64,000 nt of DNA, from positions 1-64,000 of the forward strand of contig UQGG01000022.1 in the NCBI GenBank assembly GCA_900540475.1, given 5' to 3'. The notes under the pieces are model-generated. The model was not told where the DNA came from. It searched no databases and saw only the letters and a program-made list of their open reading frames with translations. Origin of the DNA: an uncultured Robinsoniella sp. Lineage in GTDB: Bacteria; Bacillota; Clostridia; Lachnospirales; Lachnospiraceae. Below are positions 1 through 8,429 of the stretch, piece by piece; positions within the stretch are counted from its first letter, which is position 1, and every line of letters starts with the position of its first letter. The translations under genes and the position numbers were made by a program.

Positions 1-93
1 TAATGTCAACACAGTTGACAGTGCAAGAACGGATGATAATTTGATGAATTTCTGTGTGTGATTTTGAAGGTATATATACCTTACAAAAGAGTT

Positions 94-167
94 GGCCCAG
101 TGGCTCAGTTGGTTAGAGCGTCGCCCTGTCACGGCGAAGGTCGTCGGTTCGAGTCCGATCTGGGTCG
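94..167 (+). tRNA. tRNA-Asp (GTC)
   Basis: A 74-nt cloverleaf reads from the sequence. The acceptor arms GGCCCAG and CTGGGTC pair, the T loop is GGTTCGAGTCC, and the anticodon loop CTGTCAC gives GTC. The discriminator base is G and no 3' CCA is encoded. It is the first of seven tandem tRNA genes on this strand. Confidence 0.96.
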
Positions 168-209
168 TTCACATCAATAGATGTGTGGTTTAACAATTTT
201 ATATCCCAT

Positions 210-282
210 GGGATCTTAGCTCAGCTGGGAGAGCATCTGCCTTACAAGCAGAGGGTCATAGGTTCGAGCCCTATAGGTCCCA
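210..282 (+). tRNA. tRNA-Val (TAC)
   Basis: A 73-nt cloverleaf with acceptor GGGATCT pairing AGGTCCC (one T-G pair). The anticodon loop CTTACAA reads TAC. The T arm is AGGTTCGAGCCCT. CCA is not encoded. It lies 5 nt before the tRNA-Thr gene, so the two are co-transcribed. Confidence 0.96.
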
Positions 283-287
283 TTAAT

Positions 288-360
288 GCCGATGTGGCTC
301 AATTGGCAGAGCAGCTGATTTGTAATCAGCAGGTTATCGGTTCGAGTCCGATCATCGGCT
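288..360 (+). tRNA. tRNA-Thr (TGT)
   Basis: A 73-nt cloverleaf with acceptor GCCGATG pairing CATCGGC. The anticodon stem-loop CTGATTTGTAATCAG reads TGT. The discriminator is T and no CCA is encoded. Only 4 nt separate it from tRNA-Tyr. Confidence 0.96.
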
Positions 361-364
361 TTTT

Positions 365-446
365 GGATGGATTCCCGAGTGGCCAAAGGGGACAGACTGT
401 AAATCTGCTGCAAATTGCTTCGGTGGTTCGAATCCACCTCCATCCA
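365..446 (+). tRNA. tRNA-Tyr (GTA)
   Basis: An 82-nt class II tRNA with a long variable arm. The acceptor GGATGGA pairs TCCATCC, and the anticodon loop ACTGTAAAT reads GTA. The long variable arm (TGCAAATTGCTTC region) is typical of bacterial tRNA-Tyr. No CCA is encoded. Confidence 0.96.
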
Positions 447-486
447 TTGAGATTTACATCTCCATTAAAAATTAAATAAATACTAT

Positions 487-560
<74 letters not shown>

Positions 561-636
561 TTTTTGGAAGCGCACCATTACGGATGTATTCGGAAGCTCG
601 CTTCCATTATGCTGTAAAGAGGGTGTACAACCCCAG

Positions 637-709
<73 letters not shown>

Positions 710-760
710 TTATAAGACTCATCGTTATTTAGTGTCTTATAAGTTGAAAATTAAATATAT

Positions 761-833
761 GGGATATTAGCTCAGTTGGTAGAGCACTTGACTTTTAATC
801 AAGTTGTCCGGGGTTCGAATCCCCGATGTCTCA
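761..833 (+). tRNA. tRNA-Lys (TTT)
   Basis: A 73-nt cloverleaf with acceptor GGGATAT pairing ATGTCTC (two G-T pairs). The anticodon loop ACTTTTAAT reads TTT. It is the last gene of the tRNA run and is followed within 10 nt by an intrinsic terminator. Confidence 0.96.
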
Positions 834-841
834 CTAAAAAG

Positions 842-876
842 AACCCTGTAGGATTAATAGTCCTGCGGGGTTTTCT
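842..876 (+). terminator. intrinsic terminator of the tRNA operon
   Basis: A GC-rich hairpin (AACCCTGTAGGA / TCCTGCGGGGTT) is followed by TTTTC directly after tRNA-Lys. The remaining bases up to the next gene (877-1043) show AT-rich sequence and no further feature that can be supported. Confidence 0.8.
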
Positions 877-1043
877 GCATTTAGGCAGAATGAAAGGGTA
901 TTTAATAGTATTTTATTAAATAGATACAAATAAATGACAATACAATATAGCAAATGAATAAGACATGAATTTGTGGGAAAAATCACAGATACGGGATAAA
1001 GAGGATTGCGTTTTGCAGCCTATGAAAGGGTATGGTATGGAAA

Positions 1044-2672
1044 ATGGCGAATGATAGTAAGAAGGAATTACTCCTTCAGGGAAGTATTCTGGCAGTGGCA
1101 GGTATTATCGTAAAGTTGATTGGATTTTTATATCGTATTCCTATGGCGAATATGCTTGGTGAAGTGGGAAACGGTTTATATGGAGTAGCCTTTGGCATCT
1201 ATAATATTGTTTTAACGTTATCGTGTTCCAGTCTTCCTTTGGGATTATCTAAGTTAATATCCCAGTACGAGATTAAAAAGGAGTATCGGAGTGCCTATCG
1301 CCTATTTCGTAATTCTTTAATATTGGCAATGATTGTTGGGGGGATCTTTTGGGTACTAATTTATTTTGGGGCTGATTTTCTGGAGATGTGTTATGCGAAA
1401 CCAGGTTTGGCAAAACCCCTTCGGATTGTTGCTCCAACTACTTTTGTTATGGCTATTTTGGGCGTAATGCGCGGATTTTTTCAGGGTAAAAATACCATGA
1501 TTCCATCGGCTGTTTCCCAGATTATAGAGCAGATCATTAATGCTATTATCAGTATTGTTGCAGTTATGCAGTTTATGAGGGTGTATCAGTCATCTGCGGA
1601 TGTATTTGCCTATGGCGCGGCAGGTGGTATTATGGGTACACTATGCGGTGCTTTGTCTGCATTTGCCTTTTTATTGGTTTTATATTTATTATACCGTCCA
1701 GGTTATATCAGAAGAGTAAAAAGATGTAAGAATCGTCATGTGGCATCGGATGGGAGATTAAACAAATTATTACTGATGACTTTGATTCCTATTTCTTTAA
1801 GTCAGGCAGCCTATCAGCTCAGTGGTACTCTGGATGACTTAATATTTGGAAATATCCTGAATTTTAAGGGATTAGCTGTGGATTTTGTAACTGCAATTCA
1901 GGGTGTGTACAGTACGCAGTATAACCTTCTTATAAATATACCAATTGCGTTCGCGTCTTCATTGGCGGTGTCGATTGTACCCAGTATTGTTGCTTCTAAG
2001 GAACGGCACGATCGAAGAGGAATATTTGAGAAGGTGAACTTTATTAATAAGTTCGTGATGGTGCTTACAATTCCATCTGCTATTGGATTTATGGTTCTGG
2101 CGCGGCCAATTATATCTTTAATTTTTGCAGCTTTGACGGAACACAGAGATCTGTCGGTACACATGCTGCAAATTGGATCGGTATCTATTGTATTTTACTC
2201 TTTGGCATCCATATCAACGGCGATACTGCAGAGCCTGAATAAGATGAGAGAGCCTATTGTGAATGCATTCATTGGCTTGGTTGTACATTTAATATTTATC
2301 TGTCCTCTCTTGATTTTTACGGAAATGAATGCTTATATTTTAGTTGTAGGAAATATTATTTTTCCATTGGTGATCTGTGTGTTGAATGAGAGATCTTTAA
2401 ATAGGGAGCTACATATCCATAAGGATGTGAAGAGGACGTATATTATTCCCATTATTGCGTCCCTGATTATGGGGATTATTGTATTTTTGGTCTACTGGAT
2501 TGTGGATAAGTTTATCGGAAATACAATTGTCTCAGTGGTAGTACCGCTAACCATCGGTGTTTGCAGTTACTTTTTCTTTATTTTTGCTTTTCACTGCTTT
2601 TCTTTGGAGGAACTTTATGATCTCCCAATGGGTAGAACAATAGCACGATTTACGGGAAGGTTTTATCGGTAG
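1044..2672 (+). CDS. SpoVB/MurJ-like oligosaccharide flippase
   Basis: This is a polytopic membrane protein of the MVF/PST (MOP superfamily) type, which flips lipid-linked glycans across the cytoplasmic membrane. The N-terminus (LLLQGSILAVAGIIVKLIGFLYRIP, quoted here in part as VAGIIVKLIGFLYRIP) and the GEVGNGLYGVAFGIYNI stretch are typical of the SpoVB/YtgP group. About 14 hydrophobic segments run along the protein, matching the family length of roughly 520-550 residues. The start at 1044 is preferred over 1032: AAAGGG ends at 1030, only 1 nt from 1032 but 13 nt from 1044. The gene stands alone after the tRNA cluster and its end overlaps the opposite MATE gene by 10 nt. A role in sporulation or wall glycan export is inferred, not shown. 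Confidence 0.85.
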   Translation: MANDSKKELLLQGSILAVAGIIVKLIGFLYRIPMANMLGEVGNGLYGVAFGIYNIVLTLSCSSLPLGLSKLISQYEIKKEYRSAYRLFRNSLILAMIVGGIFWVLIYFGADFLEMCYAKPGLAKPLRIVAPTTFVMAILGVMRGFFQGKNTMIPSAVSQIIEQIINAIISIVAVMQFMRVYQSSADVFAYGAAGGIMGTLCGALSAFAFLLVLYLLYRPGYIRRVKRCKNRHVASDGRLNKLLLMTLIPISLSQAAYQLSGTLDDLIFGNILNFKGLAVDFVTAIQGVYSTQYNLLINIPIAFASSLAVSIVPSIVASKERHDRRGIFEKVNFINKFVMVLTIPSAIGFMVLARPIISLIFAALTEHRDLSVHMLQIGSVSIVFYSLASISTAILQSLNKMREPIVNAFIGLVVHLIFICPLLIFTEMNAYILVVGNIIFPLVICVLNERSLNRELHIHKDVKRTYIIPIIASLIMGIIVFLVYWIVDKFIGNTIVSVVVPLTIGVCSYFFFIFAFHCFSLEELYDLPMGRTIARFTGRFYR

Positions 2673-4084
2673 TTTTTCACATATATAATAGTTTGAAAAG
2701 CGACTACGGCTATCCAGCCGATGCCGGTAGAAATTGCTACTGCAGGCAGCCCAAGCCGGGGGATTAGCAGGAAGGATAGTAAAGTCCGCAAGCTTATATG
2801 GATAATTGTACCGATAAATGGAATACTCACATGCCCGCTGCCCCGGTAAAATCCCACGAAAGAGTTTCCAAGGAAGCACAGGACATAGAAATATGATATT
2901 GCCTGTATATAGGATGTTCCGGCATTTAACAGACCGGGCTGTGTTGTAGCTGCAAGTAGGGATATGCCGGGACCGCTGGTTATATACATTAGCAGAGACA
3001 TGGTGATACCCAGGAGGATTAAGAGTATTAAGCCAGTATAAAAGCCAGATCGGGTACGTTTTTTATTGCCGGCACCTGTGTTTTGAGAGGTAAAAAGTGA
3101 GATGGACTCAGCTCCGCTGTCACCAAATGCATTTGCCAGCCCTTCTATGCGTCCAGCGGCAGTATAAGCTGAAATCGATTCTGTCCCCAGTGTGTTGACG
3201 GCACCCTGAATGAATAGTTTTCCGATATACAGACTGGATTGATGAAGTGCTGAGGCGGCAGCATAGCGTATAGTCTGGCGGAGTAAGTCAGGGTCCGGGT
3301 AAAGGTCTTCTTTTTGGAACAGCAGAAAAGGAAGACTTTTTTTTATGTAACAAAGGCAAAGAAAGGCAGATAGGAGTTGGGAGATAACCGTTGCCCATGC
3401 GGCACCGGCAATTCCAAGTGTAAATCCCGCAACCAGAATCAGATCAAGCAGTACATTGGTACCAATAGATATCAGGAGGAAGAATAACGCATACTTTGTA
3501 TTTCCAATTGCGCGCAGAATAGAGGCGCAGAGGTTATAGAGAAAGGATGCTGAAAGGCCGCCTAAAATTATATTTAAATAACAGTTTACATATGGAAAAA
3601 TATCTGGGGGCGTTTGGATCAGATGAAGAATGAATGGAAGCGCCAGAATAGATGTGATACTTAGTGCTATAGTGAAAATTAAACCAAATGTAAGGGAAAT
3701 AAAGCACTCTTTTCGAAAATTCTTCATATCTTTGTTTCCAAAAAATGAGGCAAGAATGATAGAAATACCACTGCAGCATCCTCCAATAACAAAGAGAAAA
3801 AGATTCATGACAGTTCCGGAAATGCCTGCGGCTGCAAAAGCGGAAGTACCACAGAAATGACTGATTACTATAGAATCGGTCATGTTATAGAATTGCTGAA
3901 GTATGTTTCCGATGAGAAGAGGAAATGCCAGGGTTATGAGATGCTTTTTGATATTGCCGTTCGTGAGGGAATGTATATGTCTATTTGTGTGGGTATGTAT
4001 GTGTCTATCTGTATTTGATTGTTTGGAAGTGCGGTTTTGGTGTTTGAAAGTGCGGTTTTGGTGTTGGGAGGAAGGTTGTGCCAT
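2663..4084 (-). CDS. MATE family efflux transporter with His-rich N-terminus
   Basis: A membrane exporter of the MATE family, which couples cation gradients to drug or metabolite export. The two-fold repeated architecture is visible: ITLAFPLLIGNILQQFYNMTDSIVI near residue 50 and the second half starting near IRYAAASALHQSSLYIGKLFIQG. About 12 membrane segments are present in 473 residues. The start is well supported by AAAGGATC 7 nt upstream. Residues 8-38 are unusual: two HQNRT copies followed by a His/Thr-rich run with seven histidines in all, encoded by direct repeats. It converges on the flippase gene with a 10-nt overlap. The substrate is unknown. Confidence 0.88.
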   Translation of the reverse strand: MAQPSSQHQNRTFKHQNRTSKQSNTDRHIHTHTNRHIHSLTNGNIKKHLITLAFPLLIGNILQQFYNMTDSIVISHFCGTSAFAAAGISGTVMNLFLFVIGGCCSGISIILASFFGNKDMKNFRKECFISLTFGLIFTIALSITSILALPFILHLIQTPPDIFPYVNCYLNIILGGLSASFLYNLCASILRAIGNTKYALFFLLISIGTNVLLDLILVAGFTLGIAGAAWATVISQLLSAFLCLCYIKKSLPFLLFQKEDLYPDPDLLRQTIRYAAASALHQSSLYIGKLFIQGAVNTLGTESISAYTAAGRIEGLANAFGDSGAESISLFTSQNTGAGNKKRTRSGFYTGLILLILLGITMSLLMYITSGPGISLLAATTQPGLLNAGTSYIQAISYFYVLCFLGNSFVGFYRGSGHVSIPFIGTIIHISLRTLLSFLLIPRLGLPAVAISTGIGWIAVVAFQTIIYVKNYR

Positions 4085-4341
4085 GGTAAGATCCTTTCAT
4101 TGTTTTGTAGTTTGTGTATTGCTTCTCGGTATAATTGTAAGAGGATTCTTTAAGGTTGTAAAATGCTTATTTTAGGGCTATAATATAAATAATTATTTAT
4201 ATATAGATTATAAGTAAAATTGATTTTATAGAGCGACATTAAATATTATTTTATAATTATAAATATTCAATATAGTACTCATAAGGTTGTCCGTTTATAT
4301 TTATAATTTAATAAATTATTATTTTTATAATGGAAAGTGCG

Positions 4342-4383
4342 ATGATTATGATAGAAAATGAAAATAGTATAGAGGATGCCTAA
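4342..4383 (+). other. short upstream reading frame overlapping the methyltransferase start
   Basis: A 13-codon frame (MIMIENENSIEDA) starts 4 nt after GGAAAG and stops at TAA 4381-4383, overlapping the methyltransferase ATG at 4376 in another frame. Its residues ENSIEDA resemble the ENSIVAT units that follow downstream. It may be a leader peptide for translational coupling, or the true N-terminus cut off by a one-base frameshift in the repeat. Confidence 0.35.
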
Positions 4384-5206
4384 GCAGGCGAAAGCGAATA
4401 GTATTGTTGCCGCTAAGCAGGCGAAAGCGAATAGTATTGTTGCCGCTAAGCAGGCGATTGAGAATAGTATTGTTGCCACCAAGCAGGCATTTGAGAATAG
4501 TTTTTCTTCTGGAGATTTTTATAATAAACAGACACAAGATGAGCAACATTTAAAATTAATTCTTGAGTTTTTACCGATTAAATATGGAATGAAGATATTA
4601 GACCTGGGAACCGGAAGCGGTTATTTGGCTTTTTCTATTGCGGAGAAATATCCAAATGCATTTATATTTGGATTAGATATTGTAGAAAAAGCATTAGAGA
4701 TTAATAGGGTTAAGGCTGATAAACAAAGGATTAGTAATATTAACTTTATCACTTATGATGGTGTTAACTCTCCGTTTGAAGACAGTGAATTTGACATGGT
4801 TGTTTCGAGATATGCGCTGCATCATTTTCCTGATATACAGAAAAGTATATCAGAAGTAAGCCGTGTTTTAAAATCAGGAGGCTTTTTGTTTATTTCAGAC
4901 CCGGCACCGAATGCTGATGATACCAGTCAGTTTGTGGACGAATATATGCAGCTCAAAAAAGATGGTCATATTAAGTTTTATACAAAGGATGAATGGAAAC
5001 AGATAAGCTTAGAAGCTGGGCTTAAGTTTGTGAAATCTTTTGACAGTTCTATTCGGTTTCCAAAGAAAAAGGATACTGCCTATGGATTTGATGAATTATT
5101 AAAGAAACATGACAGAAAAATTATTGAGAGCTACGAGCTTAAAGTATTGGAAAATGAAATATATATAACGGAACAAGTTAACAATATATTACTTTGTAAA
5201 CTATAA
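4376..5206 (+). CDS. class I SAM-dependent methyltransferase with N-terminal 11-residue repeats
   Basis: A Rossmann-fold methyltransferase of the UbiE-like type. Motif I is ILDLGTGSGYLAFSIA near residue 75; the acidic end of strand 2 (FGLDIV), the VVSRYALHHFPD post-motif and LKSGGFLFISDPAP follow in family order. The substrate cannot be told. Residues 3-46 are four tandem copies of an 11-residue unit (KQAKANSIVAA), which is not part of the fold. The ATG at 4376 has AGAGG directly adjacent with no spacing, so initiation is probably coupled to the upstream frame at 4342, or the start is frameshifted. It is followed by a LysR regulator on the same strand. Confidence 0.8.
   Translation: MPKQAKANSIVAAKQAKANSIVAAKQAIENSIVATKQAFENSFSSGDFYNKQTQDEQHLKLILEFLPIKYGMKILDLGTGSGYLAFSIAEKYPNAFIFGLDIVEKALEINRVKADKQRISNINFITYDGVNSPFEDSEFDMVVSRYALHHFPDIQKSISEVSRVLKSGGFLFISDPAPNADDTSQFVDEYMQLKKDGHIKFYTKDEWKQISLEAGLKFVKSFDSSIRFPKKKDTAYGFDELLKKHDRKIIESYELKVLENEIYITEQVNNILLCKL
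4382..4513 (+). repeat. four tandem 33-bp coding repeats
   Basis: Units at 4382-4414 and 4415-4447 are identical. Units at 4448-4480 and 4481-4513 are diverged. A partial degenerate unit lies upstream at about 4353-4381. The unit length keeps the reading frame, so copy number changes alter protein length in 11-residue steps. Confidence 0.9.
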
Positions 5207-5284
5207 CAATTTACGAATTTTGGTAATTTTCGGTAAGAACAGGATAAGCCAGCGCTTCTTATAATGAAAATAGGGAAAGGTATT

Positions 5285-6193
5285 ATGACAAACTTAGAGA
5301 TAGAGGGATTTTTAACAATTGTAAAAGAAGGAAGTCTTTCAAGTGCTGCAAAGAAGCTTTTTGTTTCACAGCCGGCTTTGAGCAGAAGAATGAAAGCACT
5401 GGAGGATGAACTGGGTTATACTTTGGTGGTTCGGAAAAAGGGGATTAAGAATATTGAACTGACTGAGGAAGGCAGGGCGTTTATTCCGGTGGCTAAAAAG
5501 TGGAGATTATTGTGGAAAGAGGCAAGAGATATTTCCAGGCTGGACCGGTCGTTAATTTTAAATATTGCTGCGGTAGATAGTGTCAGTACTTACATTTTAC
5601 CGGAAGTATATAAGAAATTTTTAAAAGAATATCCGGATATTAATATGTCGGTTCGCATGCTTCATTCTCAGGAGGCATATGAATATGTGGAAAGTGGAAT
5701 GGTTGATCTTGCATTTATATCAGACGATATGTATGCACCGAATGTTGAGACGATTCCGGCATTTACGGAACAGATGTTGTTGATTTGTGCTGAAAATGCA
5801 AAGTATCCCAGAGTGGTACATCCCTCTATGCTGGATGTTACCAGGCAGATTCGAATGCCCTGGAATCCGGAATATGATATGTGGCATAACTATTGGTTTG
5901 ACAGCAGAGTGAGGCCCAGAGTGTTTTTAGATAAAATGTCTTTGTTAGAGGAATTCTTATTCTGGCAGGATAATTGGGCAATTGTCCCGGCGTCTGTGGC
6001 TCACAATCTGGAGAGTAAGGGAGGTATTGCGGTCAGAGAAATCGAGGATGGACCTTCTGACCGAATAATCTACTATCTGTTGGGAGAAGACAGGAAGCCT
6101 GGGACGGTGAATGCTTTTTTAAATTGTCTGAAGGGGTTTCTGGATACGTCTTTGATACCGGATAAACCAGATGAACAGTGCAATTCCTTTTAG
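5285..6193 (+). CDS. LysR-type transcriptional regulator
   Basis: The N-terminal winged helix-turn-helix is clear (LEIEGFLTIVKEGSLSSAAK, then LFVSQPALSRRMKALEDELGY). The remaining about 210 residues form the periplasmic-binding-like effector domain. The length of 302 residues is normal for LysR. The start at 5285 is chosen because GGGAAAGG lies 4 nt upstream; an in-frame ATG at 5264 has no ribosome site. The gene converges on the MATE exporter and overlaps its 3' end by 75 nt. The target may be one of the neighbouring MATE genes or the methyltransferase, but no operator was identified. Confidence 0.9.
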   Translation: MTNLEIEGFLTIVKEGSLSSAAKKLFVSQPALSRRMKALEDELGYTLVVRKKGIKNIELTEEGRAFIPVAKKWRLLWKEARDISRLDRSLILNIAAVDSVSTYILPEVYKKFLKEYPDINMSVRMLHSQEAYEYVESGMVDLAFISDDMYAPNVETIPAFTEQMLLICAENAKYPRVVHPSMLDVTRQIRMPWNPEYDMWHNYWFDSRVRPRVFLDKMSLLEEFLFWQDNWAIVPASVAHNLESKGGIAVREIEDGPSDRIIYYLLGEDRKPGTVNAFLNCLKGFLDTSLIPDKPDEQCNSF

Positions 6194-7477
6194 GGTACTG
6201 GATATTGTGATACTCCACCATATTCCATTTAAGCCTAAGGCAGTTCCCGCAAGCAACAGTGCCAGCGGTATTCTCGCTGAAGTGAGAATAATACCCACTA
6301 CGGAGGGAGGTATCGTTTTGCCTAAGCCGGAAAATGCACCTGCTGTTGCAATTTCAATACACATAAATAATTGTGAAATACCCAGGATCTGCAGGTAATC
6401 GATACCCATGCCTAATACATTTTTGTCTGGTATAAATACTTGAAAAATAGGTCCTGGCAGGCAGATCAGAATAAGCGTACATAAGATGCCCCACACGGTA
6501 ACAGCGCCCATTGAAACGGCATATCCTTTCTTGACTCTGGTTATGTTGCCGGAGCCAAAGTTCTGTGCTACGAAGGAGTTTACGGCAGCCGCAAAACCAT
6601 CTGCGGTCATCCAGGAAATGGATTCTATCTGGGAACCAACTTTCTGAACGGCAACGGCGGTGTCCCCAAAGCCTGCTATGAGGCGTGCTATTATCATAGA
6701 AATGCCTGTGAATATCATACTCTGTATGGAGGTGGGAAGTCCAATCCGTATGATTTCAGACATATACCGTTTAGATGGTCTGGATAATATATGTATTTTT
6801 TGAAAGATAACGGTATCTTTTAATGCAAAATTCAGAAATACCAGGGTTACAACTGCTTGGGCTAGTACGGTGGCAATGGCGGCCCCGGCTACACCAAGGT
6901 AAGGGAACGGCCCTAAGCCGAATATTAGTACCGGATCCAGAACCAGGTTTAATGCAAGCCCTACCGTTGTTGCAATTAAGGAGTTTTTACTATTTCCCAT
7001 AGCGGTCATTATTCCGGAAAATATTTGATTCAAAAAGGAGAACAGAACTGCGCCGCAGGTAATAATTAAATAGATCTGGGCATCTGATACAACCTGTGGG
7101 CTGTTAAGTTTAAAGAAGCCAATCAACGGTACATGAAATATAATTGAGGCAAGCCCATAGGCAATGCCAAAGAAGATACCCAGCTGCAGCGCTGCTTTGG
7201 CAAAGTCGGAGGCAGTCTGGTACGCGCCGGCACCAAAGGAGTGTCCAACTTTTACTTGTCCGCCCATTCTCCCCAGGGCAGCGAGTCCGTTTGACAGCCA
7301 CATATACATGCCTGCAGCGCCTACTGCAGCCACTGCATTACTGCTGAGTCTGCCAATCCAGATCATATCGATCATATTGTATGCCATTTGAATTAAAGAT
7401 GTTGCCATGATAGGTAAAGCCAGTTTTGTCAGTGAGGGCAGAATGGGACCCTTTAACAGGTTGATATTTTTACTCAT
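6119..7477 (-). CDS. MATE family efflux transporter
   Basis: A 452-residue MATE exporter. Family hallmarks are visible: LTKLALPIMATSLIQMAYNMIDMIWIG at the start (quoted in part: PIMATSLIQMAYNMIDMIWI), AAVGAAG, GLALNLVLDPVLIFGLG near the end of the first half, and IRIGLPTSIQSMIF opening the second half. GAGG lies 6 nt before the ATG. The last 25 codons lie within the 3' end of the convergent LysR gene. A truncated dCTP deaminase lies 33 nt upstream on the same strand, so the two may share a transcript. The substrate is unknown. Confidence 0.9.
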   Translation of the reverse strand: MSKNINLLKGPILPSLTKLALPIMATSLIQMAYNMIDMIWIGRLSSNAVAAVGAAGMYMWLSNGLAALGRMGGQVKVGHSFGAGAYQTASDFAKAALQLGIFFGIAYGLASIIFHVPLIGFFKLNSPQVVSDAQIYLIITCGAVLFSFLNQIFSGIMTAMGNSKNSLIATTVGLALNLVLDPVLIFGLGPFPYLGVAGAAIATVLAQAVVTLVFLNFALKDTVIFQKIHILSRPSKRYMSEIIRIGLPTSIQSMIFTGISMIIARLIAGFGDTAVAVQKVGSQIESISWMTADGFAAAVNSFVAQNFGSGNITRVKKGYAVSMGAVTVWGILCTLILICLPGPIFQVFIPDKNVLGMGIDYLQILGISQLFMCIEIATAGAFSGLGKTIPPSVVGIILTSARIPLALLLAGTALGLNGIWWSITISSTLKGIALFIWFIRYQRRIQKPLQTI

Positions 7478-7510
7478 AAGTACCTCGGAAATTGTTTATT
7501 TTATAATTCT

Positions 7511-7765
7511 TTAAAATCCTGATAGAGCAGACTGGGCTGTATATCGGTATAATTTACCTGGTTCCATTAAAAATCCGGATTCAGGTATGATGATTTTCTT
7601 TGTGTGGTTTGCTTTTTTCATATCTAATGGAAATTCATCATCAATGAGAAGCTCATTGTGAAGTGAAAGATTGTAGCTATTGGGGTTGATGCGTTCCATT
7701 TGAAATGGTTTTATAATGATGCCTGTACCTATATTTTCTTCGATTTCTTTGCCGGATAATATCAT
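7511..7765 (-). pseudogene. truncated dCTP deaminase (N-terminal fragment)
   Basis: The 84-residue frame begins MILSGKEIEENIGTG and continues with INPNSYNLSLHNELL and SGFLMEPGKLY. This matches the first 70-odd residues of dCTP deaminase/dUTPase-like Dcd proteins, which are normally about 170-190 residues. It then ends in an unrelated tail. The catalytic centre and trimer core lie in the missing part, so it is probably a gene remnant. GAGGG 7 nt before the ATG means it may still be translated. A longer frame to 7891 exists but has no ribosome site and overlaps the ferritin promoter. Confidence 0.6.
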
Positions 7766-7856
7766 AACGTTTCCCTCTTTTCTCAGATTATTATTAAAGA
7801 TTATATCATAATTAAATCCTGAATGAAATGCATTTATATTGACCATAATAATTGCA

Positions 7857-7885
7857 TTGTTTCTTAGTGATGCAGGTGCTATAAT
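7857..7885 (+). promoter_or_regulatory. sigma-A-type promoter of the ferritin operon
   Basis: TTGTTT (7857-7862), a 17-nt spacer and TATAAT (7880-7885) stand 31 nt before the ferritin ATG. The spacing and the perfect -10 make this a good vegetative promoter. No Fur or PerR box was recognised with confidence. Confidence 0.6.
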
Positions 7886-7916
7886 GATCACATAACAGAA
7901 TCAAGGAGGAAACAAA

Positions 7917-8429
7917 ATGTTGGATAAAAAAGTAGCAGAACTGATTAATACACAAATTAATAGGGAATTTTATTCCGCGTATCTCTATCTTGATTTTTCA
8001 AATTATTTTATCGAAACCGGATTAGAGGGATATGCAAGCTGGTTTAAGATTCAGGCTCAGGAAGAGAGGGATCATGCGTTATTATTTATGCAGTATTTGC
8101 AGAATAACGGAGCAAAGGTCACTTTTGAAGCAGTGGAAAAGCCGGAGTTTGAGTTTCAAAATCCAGGAGAGCCGCTTCTGGCAACATTGGAGCATGAACA
8201 ATATGTAACGAGTTTGATTCATACGATTTATGAGGCAGCATATTCAGTAAAAGATTTCCGTACTATGCAGTTTCTGGACTGGTTTGTAAAAGAACAGGGA
8301 GAAGAGGAAAAAAATGCGGAAGATATGATTAAGAAATATAAATTGTTTGGAGAAGATCCAAAGGGTCTTTATCTGATTGATTCGGAGATGGCTGCCAGAG
8401 TGTATACGGCTCCGTCATTGGTGCTGTAA
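7917..8429 (+). CDS. ftnA: non-heme ferritin
   Basis: A 170-residue ferritin that oxidises Fe(II) and stores iron in a 24-mer cytoplasmic shell. The ferroxidase ligands are visible: E17 in INREFYSAYLYLDF, E50 and H53 in QEERDHALLF, the E of TLEHEQ and the EQGEEEKNAED segment of helix D. AAGGAGGA is 6 nt before the start. Its TAA overlaps the ATG of the next gene (TAATG), so the two are translationally coupled. The partner is a BFD-like ferredoxin, which in other bacteria reduces stored iron for release. Confidence 0.95.
   Translation: MLDKKVAELINTQINREFYSAYLYLDFSNYFIETGLEGYASWFKIQAQEERDHALLFMQYLQNNGAKVTFEAVEKPEFEFQNPGEPLLATLEHEQYVTSLIHTIYEAAYSVKDFRTMQFLDWFVKEQGEEEKNAEDMIKKYKLFGEDPKGLYLIDSEMAARVYTAPSLVL

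Noticed and set aside
4..20. Palindrome TGTCAACACAGTTGACA at the left edge
   Set aside because: It may be an operator or contain a -35, but GATAAT lies only 14 nt after TTGACA and the upstream context is cut off, so no call is made.
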